From contig NC_081414.1 in NCBI RefSeq assembly GCF_030272615.1, forward strand, positions 2,915,501 to 2,979,500: DNA of 64,000 nt, written 5' to 3'. Below the pieces are notes generated by a model. The model was not told where the DNA came from. It worked only from the letters and a program-made list of their open reading frames with translations, and searched no databases. Positions 34,400 to 44,587 of the stretch are shown here, in pieces. This DNA is from Cryptomeria japonica (taxonomy: Eukaryota > Streptophyta > Pinopsida > Cupressales > Cupressaceae). The stretch's first letter is position 1, and every line of letters begins with the position of its first letter. The translations under genes were made by a program, and so were the position numbers.

Positions 34400-35973
34400 T
34401 TTTTCCCCTCTTTGATATAGCATCATGAAGTGATGTTATGTCAAAGAAGAATAAAACATAGTGGATAGAAAAGGATAAGGACTAGTAGCATGATGCCCAA
34501 ATCATTGGTGAGTTGAGGAAGGATGATGAGGAAGCAGTGGTATGCCCCCTCAAGAGGACATGGGGGCTTTAAGAACACGGGTGTGCACTCAAAATGAAAG
34601 AGAAAAGGGGAGGGATGGGGAAGGTGAATAAAATGAAGCCTTAGAGATAAGGGGAGATGGAATGAAAGAGGATATGATAGGTTGAATGGGATGATTATGA
34701 GTGAAGATGATGGGATTTTTGTTATGCAGTATGTAGAGAGCAATCCTAGTTTTGATTTTGCAAAGGATTATCAACATCACTAATTATAGGAATCAAAATG
34801 TAATGAATATCTGATGCGTGGACTAGACTCGCAGTTAATAGGTTACCTCAATGTATGCAAGCGTACATGTCACTATGATGGAATATATGAGGTATATGAG
34901 TTGAATGGTATCCTCATGCATTCAAATCCTTTACGAGGACTTGATTGGAATATGCAGAAGATGAGCCAAACAACTATATCAACATACTCAAAGTGAATAC
35001 AATACTTGCTGGATCAAACATGAGAAACCATCAAACACGTCATATGACAAAAACTATGTCCTAATGTACACCAACTCAGACATACCAAGATATAGAAAGA
35101 TTAAGGCAACCATGAATAGGTATAGTCCTAGGACAAAAATAAAATAAAATCGAAAAGATCATTCAAGCAAACAACTAGTTTGGCCAACAAACATCTCTTG
35201 CCAAGAGTAGAACATGGATTTGGATAGGATCGTCGGTCATAGGAAGGATGCATCTTGATGAGCATGATGAAAAAATATATTAATGGGAGACAATAAATTA
35301 TGCTAACTAGGAGAGATGGTAGTCAAGAGAATCTCTACTTGGATTTGGTTAAGACATTGTGTATTGGTGTTTGGATTGTGCGCAAGTCAAGAAGAAGCTC
35401 AGCTTGATGGTATAAGCTCAGAGATTGGGGGAAATCTCAGTGTGATGGGATTAAAACTCAGTGGGATGGGATGGTTTGTATTCACAGTTCGAACGAAGAC
35501 TCATCATCTCTTGAAAGTGAGGGATTTGTAAGGTTGGAAGCAGGGTCAGTGAATCAATTTTCTTAATGAAGATACAATCCACTGGTGGGGTTTGAACGTT
35601 TATGCGATGGCGTGGATTGAAGAATGAAGCAGACAACTAGTTGCAAGCAAGCAGGAGGGGGGATGGGTGGATTTGAGTCTGTGCAGATAGATGATGGATC
35701 TAGATTATTTACTTTGGTGCCTGAAACCAGGTTTTCACCAAGGTACTTGCCCATAGCGCCACAACATGGTTTTGACTGATGGGCGTATTGATTTTTCTTT
35801 ACTTTTTTCATTTTTTGACTTTTTTCGCTAATTTTTTTATTTTCTCACTAATTTTTTTTGGCTAACTTTTTATTTTTAAAATTTTTTTTTGCTAATTTTT
35901 TGTTTTTTTGATTTTTTTTCACTAATTTTTTTAGTTTTTCCATGCTTTTAGACAATTGGTGACCTTCAAAGGA
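34400..35973 (-). other. gypsy 4 polypurine tract and post-pol region
   Basis: The minus-strand purine tract (ATCAAAGAGGGGAAAAA) abuts the LTR at 34399. The rest is non-coding. It includes a T-rich stretch (35800-35935) and a block whose minus strand reads GCAAGTACCTTGGTGAAAACC (within 35717-35752), like the post-pol block of gypsy 1 near 13990-14020. No antisense PMD gene is recognisable, and the short + strand frames (34814, 35316) show no domain. Confidence 0.65.
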
Positions 35974-37032
35974 CTAGACATAAAATCTCTTCAGGTGCAG
36001 GATGTTCATAGGCTCATCCAAGGGATTTCCTTCGAGAGTAGCCAACTGATATGCTCCTGATCCATGCTTTGTTGTGATCACATAAGGTCCAAGCCAATTG
36101 GGCTCGAACTTGCTTTTCTTTTCTCTTTCTTGAAGGTTTCTCTAATTTTCCATAAGGACAAGATCACCAAATTCAAATTCTTGGGTTCTGACTTTCTTGT
36201 TGTAGCTCAAGCGTAAGCAATTTTGATATACCCAGAGATGGTTTAAGGCCTTGAGGTGCCTTTCATCCAACAATTCTATCTCTTGTAGCATGGAAACTCG
36301 ATATTCCTCATCTGGGAGGATATTCTGCAACGACACCCTTAGGGAGGGGATCTTGATCTCAAGAGGGAGGACAACTTCAGAGCCAAAGACAAGGGAATAT
36401 GGAGTGGTGCCTGTGGGTGTGCGAGTGGAGGTAAGGTAAACCCACAGAGCAGGATGGAGTTGGAGATCCGCATCATGGCCAACTTCATTGACTGTCTTTT
36501 TAAGGAATTTGATTAAGGTTTTGTTAGAAGCCTCAACTTGATCATTACCTTGCGGGTAATATAGGGTGGAGAAGTAGTGTTGGATATCAAATTTCTGACA
36601 GAGTTCTTTAACATCCTGATTTTTTAAGGGTCGACCATTATCTATGATGATAAATTTGGGGATTCTATAATGATAGATTAAGTAGTTCAGAATGAATTTA
36701 GAGACCTTCTTTCCAGTGGTGAAGGTAAGAGGGATGGCCTCCACCCACTTGGTGAAGTATTCGGTGGTGGTGATGATAAATTTATGATTGTTGGAAGATG
36801 TGGGGTGGATTTTCTGAATGAGATCGATCCCCCACTATGAGAAGGGCCAAGGTGTGATAAAAGCCTACAAATCTTGTGATGGAGCATGAATCTTATCACC
36901 ATGCTTCTGATAAGGGATACATTTCTTCAAATAATTTTATACATCTTCTTCCATTGTAGGCCTGTAGTATCCTATTCGCAAGAGATTTTTAGCCAAAGTG
37001 AGCCCACTTGAGTATGCCCCATAGATACCCTC
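35974..37032 (-). pseudogene. gypsy 4 integrase, 3' portion
   Basis: Minus-strand Tat-type integrase. It resumes within the HHCC finger at 37032, in the segment continued from 60815. It then shows a finger with the second Cys changed to Tyr (CIPY), WGIDLI with the first catalytic Asp (about 36830), IIDNGRPLKN with the second, and VEASNK with the Glu. It ends MNILHLKRFYV at 35976-35974. Stops lie near 36930, 36870, 36835 and 36140. It closely resembles the gypsy 1 integrase. Confidence 0.9.
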
Positions 37033-38761
37033 TGTTAGACGTTCAAATAACCAGAAGAGAACTGAGAGGCGGGGGGGGGGGGTTGGTGTAATTAGTTATT
37101 CATGTTAGATATTATTACACCTTACTTAAGTTTACTTGGGATAATTCATTTCATAGTAGTTTGGGTATGAGACACTTGGGTGTTTATGCCACATTGGGAT
37201 AGTGTGTGTAGGAGAATTTCCACCTTTAATGATGTGATCTTGTTACTACTCTATCATATCCACTTATTGTGGAGTAATAATTCCACCTTCGGTGGTTGAT
37301 CCACCTCATGTGGAATATTTTATTGTTTCTCCTACCTACCACACCTATTTCCTACTTACCCTTGTTTCTTATTGAGCCACATGTCATGTTTGTGTGCTCA
37401 CATATCCATATAGCCTTGCCTATATATGCCGACTCTAATTCACTGTATGAACAACTATTGATCATTTATATATTGATGAGAATATAGTTTATTCTTGTCC
37501 TATATTTTGTCTCTCTATTTTGTACTTTTCATTGAGCTCTTGATCTTGGCAAAATCTCACAGGGGTGAATCAGTTGTCATAGATTACCAGAACAATTAGC
37601 AATTTAAACTTTAATACTGGAACCCAAAACATTAATATCAGAATGCTTAAACCAAATACCAGAATAGCAGTTAAACCAATTAAACATAAACAATAATCAC
37701 AGAATAAATACCATCCACATAACACCAAGATTTATACATGGAAAGCCTGGTAAAGTGAAAAACCACAGTGGGAAGCCTACCCACAGTCAGATAATACTTC
37801 TGAAGTAAGTATGTGAATTACAATTGAGGGGCCTGCACTTGCAGGAAGGCCAACAACCTAGAGCACACTGCTCAACATAAAAGGAGCCTCATTGACTACA
37901 TAGAAATCCAAACTACAATCCGGAGAAGTGTTGAACTGCAAAAGATAGCATCTCCAATGCCTGAGTACAGTTCTAGTTAAGCTCAATACCCGAGGACTAA
38001 ATCCTCTAACATAAACCCAATTCGATCTTCAATGATCGACCAACTCCTTTGCCTGAATGATATTACATTATTTGCACATTACATTCCTTGACCATGACCT
38101 CTAACATAACCATGATTATCTACAATGAGATCTTACATCTATACATACAAACCCTTGACCATAAACAATTAGGTCGGCCACCATATAATAAACCAATTAC
38201 ATAATTACAAACCATGTCGGCCTTAGACCAAACAAATAATATTCAACACATAAGACATCCCAAAAAATATATCGAGAGGTCCAATCCACACATTACATTA
38301 AAGTCGGTCCATAACCTAGATCAATCGGGACCCAGTATAGGTCCATACATTACAACAATGATCTCCATCCACCAAGTCTCAAACATGATCACCAACAACA
38401 TCCAGAAACTCCACCAGAAGCTGCACCAACACCACTTATGCAATTCATCAAAGATCTTCATCAAATCTCTTTCGGAGAAACCCTCATCGGAACCAGAAAC
38501 TAAGCTTCTAAGCAAGCAGGATAGAATCAAATCACCAAACCAAAATCCAACAAACCAAATATGAGCATGAGTATCATGAACAAGCCAATTTCACCACCAA
38601 ACTATACCAGAGCCTATCGGATCATGTCGGATCCAAATCAACCAGAAACCACTCAACCTATCGGGACCAAAAGGGTGTTGGTAAAGAATCCAAATAGATA
38701 GTGTTGACATCAATGACAAAACATCAATGTAACACATAATCAATTCCACCAAATGAGCAAC
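37033..38761 (-). repeat. copia 2 3' LTR, interrupted by solo LTR B
   Basis: Begins TGTTAGAC on the + strand with a G-run (37071-37082) and ends CAACA at 38761. Without the 483-bp insertion it is about 1246 bp and aligns with 59639-60814. Confidence 0.9.
37079..37566. mobile_element. Solo LTR B (37084-37561) with GGGGT duplication
   Basis: 478 bp from TGGTGTAATTAG to ATCTCACA, flanked by GGGGT at 37079-37083 and 37562-37566. A TATA-like CTATATATGCC near 37420 and a T-rich, A-poor end suggest a + strand LTR. It landed in the G-run of the copia 2 LTR. Confidence 0.85.
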
Positions 38762-38783
38762 AATATCCCCCTTTGGCATTGGA

Positions 38784-39063
38784 TGTTGGCGACAATATTG
38801 TACATGAAAATAAAACTAGTTAATTAAGTTGTAATTGTCTTGGTTAGTTGGCAACCGAGGGGTGGTAGTTGCGGTGTGACGGTTGGCGCTCGCACCCCCT
38901 TAGTATCTTTATATACTTTCGGATGTAACTTGTGAGACAATAATTGGGAATGACTATGAATGGAATATCATCTCTTATACTTTATTTGATACCTATGGCA
39001 TTATCATTTGGCATTACGTGCTTTATCTGTGTGCTTTAAGTTATTCACCCGAGAGGGTAAAAA
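38784..39063 (+). repeat. LTR-RT 5 5' LTR (280 bp)
   Basis: Aligns with 43987-44266 at equal length. Contains CTTTATATACTT as a likely TATA box (about 38909-38920). Confidence 0.9.
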
Positions 39064-39084
39064 TTTGGCGTCGTTGCCTAGACC
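39064..39084 (+). promoter_or_regulatory. LTR-RT 5 primer binding site
   Basis: TTTGGCGTCGTTGCCTAG follows the LTR. It is close to the TGGCGCCGTTGCC primer site common in plant gypsy elements. Confidence 0.7.
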
Positions 39085-39625
39085 TACTTGGGAACGGAAG
39101 ACGCAGATGGCGCACAGACACGATGGGCCTACCCATTGGTGAGGTAAAACCAGAGGCCGATGATGCCCAAACAAAACTTTACACAGGAGAAGACAACACA
39201 ACGAGAGAATTCTCAATTCTGCTCCGATAGCCATCCAAACCTACATCCGACGAGAGGCGACGGAGGCAGAAATCCCACCAAGTGTTGTGTGGACAGCATT
39301 GGAGGTGCAGGATGGCACCAGACCAAGAAGGAATTGAACCTTGAATCTTCTATATTCAAATAAAAGTATCATTGACACAAGTTGTATCTGAGGAAATGTA
39401 TTGCAAATTATGGAAATGTACAACAATTAATGCCCAATCTATTGAATAAAGATAGAAAAAAAAGCAGAAACGAATGAGTGGGAGGTCGCGCAGAGGGTCT
39501 TGATTTTGGAGCAATGAGTAGAATGGAGATGGAGGTTGAGGCAACTTGCTGAAGGATGACCTGTCGAAGGGTGGCCCGAGGGGAACCAAGGAGGTGTCAC
39601 GGAGGGTGCAGAAGCCGACGGAAAT

Positions 39626-41206
39626 TTGTACACATTGCCAGAACACCGTAGGGTGCGGAGCCATGAAGAGTTTCTGGAGGAAACAAGGTTAAGGAGAGAT
39701 CTAGTCGAAGAGACCCAGGATCAGTTTAGAAACTTATCCCTTACACCACAAAGTGAGGATCGCGAAAGGGAGCCAGGAGTGGGCACGAGTGACAACGAAA
39801 GGGAGGATAACCGTACGGTAGGTGCCACAATCAGCAGGCAAAACATCGTACCTCCAGTCACCCAGGCAGGACACACCACCGGTACTGGAGGGAGCGGCGC
39901 AGGGGCCCAGACACAGCCACAACCACCTCCAGGAAGACGACCCCCATCGATGGGGAGTAAACAGAAACTGCCGAAGTTCAATGGTGATGGGAAGGAAGAT
40001 CCCGTCCGCCATTGTTGAATGTGCGAAACCATATGGTCAGTGAATGGTGTTACCAACCAAGATGAATGGGTAACACAATTCCCAGCAACCTTGAGAGGAG
40101 TGGCCATAGACTGGTACTCAGATATGGACAAGGCCAAAGTCGGCACATGGCCCTAACTGAAGAAGGAGTTTGGGATAGAGTTTCGCCTCCTGAGAGATGA
40201 CAACAAAATAGTCGCCGAGATCTATGGAACGAAGTAGAACAAGAACGAGACTGTTCGAGCCTAAAGTCGGCGGTTGAAGGAACTATTGGGAAAAATGGAG
40301 AGTCAACCAGCAGATGGGTTGAAAAAGTGATGGTTCGTGAAGGGACTAAAGCATTCCCTCCGAAGGAAGATGAAAATCATTCCACCTACATCGTACGAAG
40401 ATGCATACAATAGAGCGATGGATCTCGAGAGTGAGACCAAGACATCGAAGAAAAAGAAAAAGAAGGATAGCTCATCTGAGGGAAATGACTCGTCATAGGA
40501 AAGCAGCAACAACAACAAGGCTAGCAAATGGGTGCAAGTGCTCTAGAAAGACATGGAGCGAATGAGGAGGGAATTCAAAACAATGAGAAGCACTAGTCAG
40601 ACCAAAGGGGACATATGGTGCACTGAGTGCAAAGAGGAGGGGCACACAAAGGGTACTTGCCTAAAGAAGGCATTCTACGAGATTTGCCAAGTGATGGGAC
40701 ACTCCACCAAGGAGTGCCCATACAACATGAAAACCCATAATACGCAAATGAGCCAGGTGTTGTTCATGGAGCAGACCACAACGTCCGCACTAGCGGGTAC
40801 GGGCCAACAACCGAACAACAATGCAACCTCGGGAGGCTACCGAGATAACCGATGGGGAGGACGAAACAACAATAACAACAATAACAACACAAGGAATCGG
40901 ATCCAATATGACTCCAAAGGTCGACCAATGGTACAATGCAGAGCGTGCAGCTAGTGGGAGCACTTCACCCGAGACTGCCCGAAGGGAGAGGCCACACAAT
41001 ATTTGTGCAAATGGTGTGGACCGGGAGACCACGAAGATGCCACCTGCTCAAAGTTTGGCATGAACTTGCTCAATGTCAAGGAAACCAAAGAAGAGGAAGT
41101 GCTGGCCGTAACCCGTGCCCAAGCCAGACACGCAATGTGCCCAGACTCGGAGATGGAGAAGCGAAGGGCACGGGAAGCACGAGAAGAAATTGAGAAAGAG
41201 ATATGA
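39626..41206 (+). pseudogene. LTR-RT 5 gag with a chain of zinc knuckles
   Basis: One frame (frame 2) with several stops (40016, about 40157, 40238, 40264, 40330, 40499, 40547, 40955 and 41204) and no frameshift. The capsid-type region (VTQFPATLRGVAIDWYSD, about 40075-40125) is followed by a lysine/serine run. Then come CX2CX4HX4C knuckles: CTECKEEGHTKGTC (40619), a degenerate CQVMGHSTKEC (about 40685), CRACS.WEHFTRDC (about 40937, with a stop inside) and CKWCGPGDHEDATC (41006). An asparagine run lies near 40870-40900. Gag would package the element RNA. The number of knuckles is unusual. Confidence 0.8.
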
Positions 41207-42424
41207 GAAAGGGTGAAGGCGAAGGGTACGATGAGTAATTCCAACTGACCGGAGGTGAAGGATGCTATACTAAATCAAATTTTAAAATTAAAACTGGAGG
41301 TGCCTGTGAAGGTACACGACCTCCTCCAGATGATGCCTCAATTACGAACGACATTGCTGAATAATCTCTCCCAACCACGCACCAATACCAACCACCACAC
41401 AGATGTTCCTGGGGGGTCTGCAATAGACCCCATGCTGCTGGCAGTTAACACTGGAAGGAACCCAACCATTATGGAGATGGGTATCCTTGGCACCATTCTA
41501 AACAATACCATCATCGATGGTGGATCAGGAGTGAATGTTCTTCTAGAAGAAACCTAGCGGAAGCTGGGGAAGCTGACGCTGTGGCCATCTACATTCAATC
41601 TGCTCGGAGAAGATCAGCATGGAATCAAACCCATCGGGACACTGATGGGCCAACAAGTTACCATCAGGACGCAACCCTTCATACTGGACTTCATGGTAAT
41701 CCCACTAAAGAAAAAAGGGTATGATGCAATCTTAGGGAGAGGGTGGCTGGTGGCAACCAAGGCCACCCACAACTGGAAGAAGAACACTCTGTCTATGGAG
41801 AATGGAAGAAGGAAGTTTATCATAGACCTCGGGACACAGTTAGTTAGTGAGGAACTGACATCATCTTCAGAATCGGAGGGTGAAGGAGAAGGCAACTTGA
41901 GGAACGAAGGACAAGGCTGCAAGGAGCCCAATGATGAAGGGATTCTCAAACTAGGAGAGTGCTCTGAGGATGAGACAGGATCATTGAACGATCTCTTCCA
42001 TTGGCAGATGGAGGATTATGAAATGTTCCAGAGCTACAGGCTCGAAGTAGAGGAACCAAAGCAAGTAACAGAGGAGGTGTACTTGCCAAAATACATAGAA
42101 TATTGGAAAGGAGACGCCCCAAACCTCAGTGACATAGATAATCCAAAGATCAATTATGTCAGCAACGATTGGAACCTTGTGTGGAAGGCCGCAACCTTCA
42201 AAATCTTTATTCTTCTTCTTCTTCTTATGTATGGGAAGGAGACCGTGGTCCCTGTAGAATTTGTGGTTCCAGGTCTTTGGATGGCCATTAAAAATAGATT
42301 TCCCACCAACAGGTCCAAATTGAAACCCTACCATGCAAAGCGCGCAGGGGAACCAAGAGGTCGGAAGGACACCCGAGAGGATGAAGGGGGACTCGAGAGG
42401 ATGGAAGGGGACTCAAGAGGCTAG
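41207..42424 (+). pseudogene. LTR-RT 5 protease fused to an integrase C-terminal scrap
   Basis: The same frame continues. The protease active site reads IIDGGSGVNVL (about 41515-41547), followed by AILGRGWLVATKATHNWK. An acidic linker leads to about 42195. There the frame passes directly into MYGKETVVPVEFVVPGLW (about 42229-42282), which is the end of a gypsy integrase core. RT, RNase H and most of integrase are therefore deleted between them. Stops lie at 41246 and 41555. The T-rich CTTCTTCTTCTTCTTA at the joint may mark the deletion point. Confidence 0.85.
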
Positions 42425-43453
42425 GCAGGCAACTTGAGAGGCATGGGACCAACGCGGGAGACTCTTGGGTGAGGAAAATTGAGAAGGATGAAGGGCGATC
42501 CCAGAGACAGGGGACCCGAGCTAACGACTCTCTAGACAACTAAATTGGGAAATTGGAAAAAAAAAAAAAAAACACTGTACGACAGTTGACCATACGACTA
42601 GGAAAAAAACAACAACCGTACGGTCCATATGATGACCGTATGAGAGAGAAAAAAGAAAAAAGAAAAAAAAGGAGTGCGGTGGGACCATCGTGCGTTGGAC
42701 CACTGGCGGTGGGACCACCGTGCGGTGGTAACACCGACGTCGGACCACCGGCGGTGGACACGACCATGCGGTGGACATCATCGCCAACAAAGAAATAAAA
42801 CACGCAGCAGCCCCAAATGCACAGATACACAAACACACTCTGCCCCACAATGCAGTGCCCACACAAGCACAGGATAGGCATAGGAAGGTGGTCGCACGAT
42901 TGGAGGTGTGAGTGCTTTTGTTGACCATATGGGGAGGTTGTATGGCTGGGGTGCCATTGGGGACATTACAGTGGAAAAGAAAAGAAAAAAAAATGACGAC
43001 CAGATTGAAAATCATTCGGTGGAGTCTAAAGCCAGGACATTGGAAATTTAGAGTGGAGAAGAAGGGTTTTTGCATCTTAAAATATCACATAAATGATGTG
43101 TGCCATGGACTTTCGTATGGTCATGAGGGTTGTTAATTGGTGTTGGCGACAGGGAGCGCACCTGGGGCGCTGCCCGAGACCCCGCGAGGGCGCTGCCCCT
43201 CGACCCCACTGGGGGCATTGCCCCTGACCCCACTGGGGGCATTGCCCCTAGACCCCAGTTTATTTTTGAGCTACAGTACACTTGTTGGAGTTGGGCGAAG
43301 GGCAATAGAGATGTCACGGTAAGTTTTGTGGTTGTCTGTACTGTGAGAAGGAAGCTTGAAGCAAAGCATTGGTGAGGGGAGGCATTGCAGGTCTGTGCAG
43401 TTGTATGACACCAAGGAGTTATTCAGTTCAATTATTAGCCTTTGGGGAGTGTG
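42425..43453 (+). other. LTR-RT 5 GC-rich non-coding segment with tandem repeats
   Basis: Contains an A-run (42558-42573), a GCGGTGGGACCACC-type cluster (42673-42778) and a 24-bp tandem array (43164-43258). Open frames here are by-products of the repeats. Confidence 0.7.
43164..43258. repeat. 24-bp tandem repeat, about four units
   Basis: Units of the form GGGGGCATTGCCCCTGACCC plus four bases. The first two units have GCGCTGCCC in place of GCATTGCCC. Each unit holds an inverted GGGGCATTGCCCC stem. Confidence 0.85.
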
Positions 43454-43804
43454 ATGGAGGATTTGAGGCATCTCCTAGCCTTTGTGCTAGCGGGTTGTGA
43501 CAACCTCCAAGCAGGAATGGTACGCTTTGAGGAACTTGGAGTAGGTCTTGGCTGAACGTGAGGTTGACTTGTTGGATGCAGAGAGGGCTCAAGAGGAGCT
43601 GACCACTAGGTTGGAGGCAGTACTAGCATGAGACTTAGCTTAGCGTACCCAGGAGTTGGATGCCGAGAGGGCAATGCCAGTGGCTATTGAGGACAAATTG
43701 GCTAGGGAGATAGTATCATTTGAGTAGCAGTTGGTGGAGGCTGAGATTGAAACGCGTGTTTTGCAGACAAGTTTGGTTTAGGCACAAGAGGACTTTGATG
43801 TCAA
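43454..43804 (+). pseudogene. LTR-RT 5 extra sense ORF, predicted coiled coil
   Basis: ATG at 43454 opens MEDLRHLLAFVLAGCDNLQ. After a frameshift near 43545 the frame continues with heptad-rich AEREVDLLDAERAQEELTTR, RTQELDAERA and QLVEAEIETRVLQTSLV to about 43804, broken by stops that look like CAG/CGA/TGG changes. It lies between the integrase scrap and the 3' LTR. No family is recognised. A decayed accessory gene is the simplest reading. Confidence 0.5.
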
Positions 43805-43986
43805 AGGAAGCAATAATGGTGAAATCCACACTTGAGCATCAGATGGTAGCATAAAAGGGTTTTCAAGCAAGGATGCAGCAGGTGTATAAGTTCCAAGCTT
43901 GACTGGCGTCAGCAGTTCTGTTTAATGTCATCTCTATTTTGTATTAAGTCATCCGGAGATGACTTCTTTTCTTTTGAGGGGGATGA

Positions 43987-44266
43987 TGTTGGTGGCAATA
44001 TTGTACATGAAAATAAAACTAGTTAATTAAGTTGTAATTGTCTTGGTTAGTTAGCAACTGAGGGGTGGTAGTTGCAGTGCGACGGTTGGCGCTCGCACCC
44101 CCTCAGTATCTTTATATACTTCTAGATGTAACTTGTGAGACAACTATTGGGAACAACTATGAATGGAATAACATCTCTTATACTTTGTCTAATACCTATG
44201 GCATTATCATTTGACATTACGTGTTTTATATGTGTGCTTTAAGTTATTCACCCGAGAGGGTAAACA
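43987..44266 (+). repeat. LTR-RT 5 3' LTR (280 bp)
   Basis: Preceded by the purine tract TTTTGAGGGGGATGA. Copy of 38784-39063. Confidence 0.9.
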
Positions 44267-44587
44267 ATGGCAACACTAGATGTGAAAGACATCTAAGTAC
44301 CAAGAAATGCCAAACAAGTCTCCCCTAATGGCAAACAACCAACAATCTCTCTCGCATACAACTATGAATGTCAATCTCTTTTTATTTTTCATTCTTTGTC
44401 TTTTCCACATCAATCTCTCTCCCCCTTTAACATCAATGCTAGAAATCTGAAAAAAATATCAAAGCAAAAACATAAACGACTGAGTCACAAAGCTGACTAC
44501 TCCCCCTGAGTAGTAGCATCCCACATCAGTACCAGAATGAATAGTAGCTCTAATAATGCATGTCAGACCGATGCCAAACCGCATCAA
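44267..44587 (-). other. copia 2 3' untranslated region
   Basis: Non-coding sequence between the pol stop (44588) and the LTR-RT 5 insertion. The rest, with the polypurine tract (minus strand CCAAAGGGGGATAT), is at 38762-38783. Nothing else is seen. Confidence 0.7.

Larger units (their letters stand above)
38784..44266 (+). mobile_element. LTR-RT 5: internally deleted gypsy-type LTR element
   Basis: Two 280-bp LTRs (38784-39063 and 43987-44266) start TGTTGG and end TAAACA or TAAAAA. They enclose a primer-like site, gag, protease, a scrap of integrase and an extra coiled-coil frame. RT, RNase H and most of integrase are missing, so it is a non-autonomous derivative. It sits in the 3' untranslated region of copia 2. 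I do not see a clean 5-bp duplication (TTGGA on the left, ATGGC on the right). Confidence 0.85.

Noticed and set aside
31836-34780. Small minus-strand open frames in the AT-rich region
   Set aside because: No domain and composition like the surrounding non-coding DNA.
38214-38564. 116-codon frame in the copia 2 3' LTR, with a partial copy at 60180-60616
   Set aside because: Lies within LTR sequence and is not conserved in length between the two LTRs.
42540-43075. Overlapping open frames on both strands near the GC-rich repeats of LTR-RT 5
   Set aside because: Low-complexity translations of homopolymer and GCGGTGGGACC repeats.
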